Below, piece after piece: positions 61,422-64,000 of a stretch of DNA of 64,000 bases. Positions within the stretch are counted from its first letter, which is position 1. Each line of letters opens with the position of its first letter. The stretch comes from Castellaniella hirudinis (GTDB lineage Bacteria > Pseudomonadota > Gammaproteobacteria > Burkholderiales > Burkholderiaceae_B): the NCBI RefSeq assembly GCF_042651965.1, contig NZ_JBHSDY010000003.1:62001-126000 (forward strand), read 5' to 3'. The notes under the pieces were generated by a model. It was given only the letters and a program-made list of their open reading frames with translations. It made no database searches and had not been told where the DNA came from. A program made the translations under genes and the position numbers.

Positions 61422-62699
61422 ATGTCCGTCGACGTCCTGACCTTTGGCTTGAACCACGTTTCCGCGCCGGTTTCCGTGCGGGAACGCGTGTCGTTTCCGC
61501 TCGATCTGGTCCAGCCCGCGTTGGCGGCCCTGCGCTCGACCTTTGGCAGCGGCGTGCGCGAAGCCGCCATCCTGTCTACCTGTAATCGCACTGAAATCTA
61601 CTGTGCGGCCGATCCCGGCGTCGCGCCGGAACTGCCCGCCTGGCTGGCGGAATTCAACCGCCTGGAAGCCGGCCTGCTGACGCCGCATCTGTATCAGTAC
61701 CAGAAGAACGACGCCGTGCGCCATGCGTTCCGCGTGGCCAGCGGCCTGGATTCCATGGTGCTGGGCGAACCGCAGATCCTGGGCCAGATGAAGGACGCCG
61801 TGCGCACGGCCGAACAGGCCGGCACGCTGGGCACCCTGTTGCACCAGTTGTTCCAGCGTACCTTCTCCGTCGCCAAAGAGGTCCGCTCGCAGACGGCCAT
61901 CGGCGCGCATTCGGTGTCCATGGCCGCCGCCGCCGTGCGCCTGACCGAACGTGTGCTGGGGGACCTGTCCTGTAGCAACATCCTGTTCATCGGCGCGGGC
62001 GAGATGATCGAGCTCTGCGCCACCCATTTCGCGGCGGTGCGTCCGCGCCAGATCGCGGTGGCCAACCGCACCCTGGAACGCGCCGAGACCCTGGCCGCCC
62101 AGTTCGACGCCCGTACGCTGAAACTGTCGGAGCTGCCGGATCACCTGGCTGAATACGACGTGGTCGTCTCCTGTACGGCCTCATCCTTGCCCATCCTCGG
62201 TCTGGGGATGGTCGAAAGGGCTGCGCGCACGCGGCGCCACCGTCCCATGGTGATGGTCGATCTGGCCGTGCCGCGCGACATCGAACCCGAGGTCGGCCGC
62301 CTGGCCGACGTCTATCTGTACACGGTCGATGATCTGGGCCGCATGGTGCAGTCCGGCACCGACGCGCGCCGCGCCGCCGTGGTCCAGGCCGAAGCCATCA
62401 TCGAGGCCCGGGTGCGGCATTTCATGCACTGGCTCAGCAACCGCGAGATCGTGCCGGCGATCATTGACTACCAGCAAAGCGCCGATGCCCTGCGTCTGGC
62501 CGAACTGGATCGTGCCCGGCGGCTGCTGGCGCGGGGCGATGATCCCGAAGCCGTGCTCGAACTGCTGGCGCACAGCCTGACGCACAAATACATGCACGGC
62601 CCGTTGGCTGCGCTGAATCGCAGCGAAGGCGCCGAGCGCGACCAGATGTTGTCGCTGCTGCCCCGCCTGTTGCCCGAATCCGGCGCCCGTCGCCGGTAG
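61422..62699 (+). CDS. hemA: Glutamyl-tRNA reductase HemA
   Basis: A 425-residue enzyme that reduces glutamyl-tRNA(Glu) to glutamate-1-semialdehyde, the first step of haem synthesis by the C5 route. The catalytic Cys is C54 in LSTCNRTEIY. The NADPH motif is FIGAGEM, and a helical dimerisation domain ends the protein. ATG 61422 (MSVDVLTFGLNH) is used; the open frame back to 61371 overlaps the promoter. It is followed by prfA and prmC, a very common order in betaproteobacteria. Confidence 0.97.
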   Translation: MSVDVLTFGLNHVSAPVSVRERVSFPLDLVQPALAALRSTFGSGVREAAILSTCNRTEIYCAADPGVAPELPAWLAEFNRLEAGLLTPHLYQYQKNDAVRHAFRVASGLDSMVLGEPQILGQMKDAVRTAEQAGTLGTLLHQLFQRTFSVAKEVRSQTAIGAHSVSMAAAAVRLTERVLGDLSCSNILFIGAGEMIELCATHFAAVRPRQIAVANRTLERAETLAAQFDARTLKLSELPDHLAEYDVVVSCTASSLPILGLGMVERAARTRRHRPMVMVDLAVPRDIEPEVGRLADVYLYTVDDLGRMVQSGTDARRAAVVQAEAIIEARVRHFMHWLSNREIVPAIIDYQQSADALRLAELDRARRLLARGDDPEAVLELLAHSLTHKYMHGPLAALNRSEGAERDQMLSLLPRLLPESGARRR

Positions 62700-62726
62700 C
62701 GGCGATCTCCCTTTCCTCGTGCCGAT

Positions 62727-62745
62727 CCGGCCCCGCGCGGGCCGG
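62727..62745. other. Perfect hairpin between hemA and prfA
   Basis: CCGGCCC-CGCGC-GGGCCGG forms a 7-bp all-GC stem 28 bases after hemA. There is no immediate T run, so it is more likely an attenuating or mRNA-stabilising hairpin than a full terminator. Confidence 0.45.
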
Positions 62746-62781
62746 GTTCCGGCTTTCTTGTGATTTCCCGGAACTTCCCCC

Positions 62782-63861
62782 ATGAAAAGTTCGATGCGCA
62801 GCCGACTGGAACAGCTCGGCCACCGCCTGGCCGAGATCGACGCCTTGCTGGCCGAGCCGGACAGCGCCGACGACATGGACCGCTTTCGCAAATGGACGCG
62901 CGAGCGCGCCGAACTGGAGCCCGTGGTGCGGGTCTTCGAGTCCTGGCAGCGTGCGTGCGATGACCGGGATGCGGCGCGGGACATGTTGTCGGACCCCGAC
63001 ATGAAGGCGCTGGCCGAGGAGGAGCTGGCAGGCGCCGATGTGCGCATCGAGGCGCTGGAGGACGAACTGCAGATCCTGCTGCTGCCGAAGAATCCGGACG
63101 ACGATCGCAGCGTCTTCCTGGAAATTCGCGCCGGCACGGGAGGCGATGAAAGCGCCCTGTTCGCGGGCGACTTGCTGCGCATGTACACCCGCTATGCGGA
63201 AGTCCGCGGCTGGCGGGTGGAACTGATGTCCGAGAGCGAGTCCGAACTGGGCGGCTACAAAGAAGTCATCGCCCATATCGAGGGCGACGGCGTCTACGGC
63301 CGGCTGAAGTTCGAGTCCGGCGCCCACCGCGTCCAGCGCGTGCCCGAGACCGAATCCCAGGGCCGGGTGCATACCTCGGCCTGCACGGTGGCGGTGATGC
63401 CCGAGGCCGACCCTCAGGCGGACATCCAGATCAATCCCAATGACCTGCGCATCGACACCTTCCGCGCCAGTGGGGCGGGGGGGCAGCACATCAACAAGAC
63501 CGATTCGGCGGTGCGTATCACCCACCTGCCGACCGGCCTGGTGGTCGAATGCCAGGACGATCGTTCTCAGCACCGCAACAAGGACAAGGCCATGCAGGTG
63601 CTGGCCGCACGCCTGAAGGACCGTCAGCAGCAGGAAGTCCACGCCCGCGAGGCGGCCCAGCGCAAGAGCCTGGTGGGCTCCGGCGACCGGTCCGAGCGCA
63701 TCCGCACCTACAACTTTCCGCAGGGGCGGGTCACCGATCACCGCATCAATCTGACGCTGTACAAGCTGGCGCAGACGATGGACGGTGACCTGGGCGAACT
63801 GACCGACGCTTTGCTGGCCGAGCACCAGGCCGAACAGCTCGCCGCGCTGGCGCTGGACTGA
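62782..63861 (+). CDS. prfA: Peptide chain release factor 1
   Basis: A 359-residue class I release factor that reads UAA and UAG. The catalytic GGQ is at 233-235 (SGAGGQHINKTDSAVR). The codon-recognition PxT motif is PET in RVPETESQGRVH, where E. coli has PAT; the middle residue is variable in this family. Length is normal. The ribosome site is weak (GGAA before ATG 62782). prmC, which methylates the GGQ glutamine, follows. Confidence 0.97.
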   Translation: MKSSMRSRLEQLGHRLAEIDALLAEPDSADDMDRFRKWTRERAELEPVVRVFESWQRACDDRDAARDMLSDPDMKALAEEELAGADVRIEALEDELQILLLPKNPDDDRSVFLEIRAGTGGDESALFAGDLLRMYTRYAEVRGWRVELMSESESELGGYKEVIAHIEGDGVYGRLKFESGAHRVQRVPETESQGRVHTSACTVAVMPEADPQADIQINPNDLRIDTFRASGAGGQHINKTDSAVRITHLPTGLVVECQDDRSQHRNKDKAMQVLAARLKDRQQQEVHAREAAQRKSLVGSGDRSERIRTYNFPQGRVTDHRINLTLYKLAQTMDGDLGELTDALLAEHQAEQLAALALD

Positions 63862-63921
63862 GGCCATGCATCCCCGTTCGAACCGCGGGCGCGGCGCGGC
63901 TGTGTACGGCGTCCGCCGGCC

Positions 63922-64000
63922 ATGAGCGCGCCGACGACCCTGCGCGCCGCCCTGGCGGCCAGCCCGCTGCCGCGCCTGGAGGCGCATCTGCTGTGGCAGC
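63922..64000 (+). CDS. prmC: Release factor glutamine methyltransferase PrmC, N-terminal fragment
   Basis: Only the first 26 codons are in the window, starting MSAPTTLRAALAASPLPRLEAHLL. The pattern LPRLEA-x-LLL matches the helical N-terminal domain of PrmC (HemK), and the hemA-prfA-prmC order supports the call. It methylates the GGQ glutamine of release factors. It begins 60 bases after prfA and runs off the right edge. Confidence 0.85.
   Translation, partial: MSAPTTLRAALAASPLPRLEAHLLWQ

Noticed and set aside
63343..63351. PET instead of PAT in the release factor 1 codon-recognition motif
   Set aside because: The motif is PxT and its middle residue varies among species. Surrounding residues and GGQ are normal.

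Overview
The window is high-GC DNA with densely packed genes and reads as the chromosome of a betaproteobacterium, most likely order Burkholderiales, family Alcaligenaceae (Bordetella/Achromobacter/Castellaniella-like). This placement is inferred from the hemA-prfA-prmC order beside tRNA-Phe, the fdsGBACD-type formate dehydrogenase operon, and the many LivFGHMK- and Pot-type transporters. No phage, plasmid backbone, transposase or CRISPR array was seen.

Layout. 1-4470: the end of a branched-chain amino-acid-type (Liv) ABC transporter operon. Its last ATPase is fused to an N-terminal hemerythrin domain, and it is followed by a metallo-beta-lactamase-fold protein with an altered metal site, a flavin monooxygenase and a DUF2783-like protein. 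4474-10698: cytochrome b561, two unrelated undecaprenyl-pyrophosphate phosphatase types facing away from each other, a nucleobase permease, a PAS-PAS-GGDEF diguanylate cyclase and an FmdE-like protein. 10699-21891: aconitase AcnA between inverted-repeat elements, an MFS transporter, aldo/keto reductase, PanB, a LysR regulator, RmuC, an exported nucleosidase and a CorA channel. 21975-30971: an MFS transporter with its 40-residue small partner, then the formate dehydrogenase operon fdsGBACD (minus strand) with a divergent ModE/PBP-type regulator. 31030-34575: a large AsmA/DUF748 envelope protein.

34742-46290: a catabolic block. It holds a GMC oxidoreductase, aldehyde dehydrogenase and enolase-superfamily enzyme operon, a divergent MocR regulator, a polyamine-type ABC transporter and a divergent amine oxidase. 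Two distant intergenic regions in this block share CCA-N3/4-TGG motifs, which suggests one MocR regulon. 46384-52861: a MarR-GNAT fusion with a palindromic operator, a LysE exporter with its LysR regulator, a zinc alcohol dehydrogenase, a cupredoxin under a MerR-type (19-bp spacer) promoter, a membrane protein, a TerB/DUF697-like protein and a YgiW-like BOF protein. 52960-55016: a QseBC-type two-component system. 55147-61081: QueG, then an operon of solute-binding protein, diguanylate cyclase and ArfB, then an RluE-type pseudouridine synthase, a SMUG-type uracil-DNA glycosylase and a persulfide-dioxygenase/Blh-like hydrolase. 61213-64000: tRNA-Phe, hemA, prfA and the start of prmC.

The strongest candidates for undescribed biology are the hemerythrin-LivF fusion and its neighbours, the putative MocR regulon, the periplasmic binding protein coupled to a diguanylate cyclase, and the family of nested inverted-repeat elements around acnA and corA.
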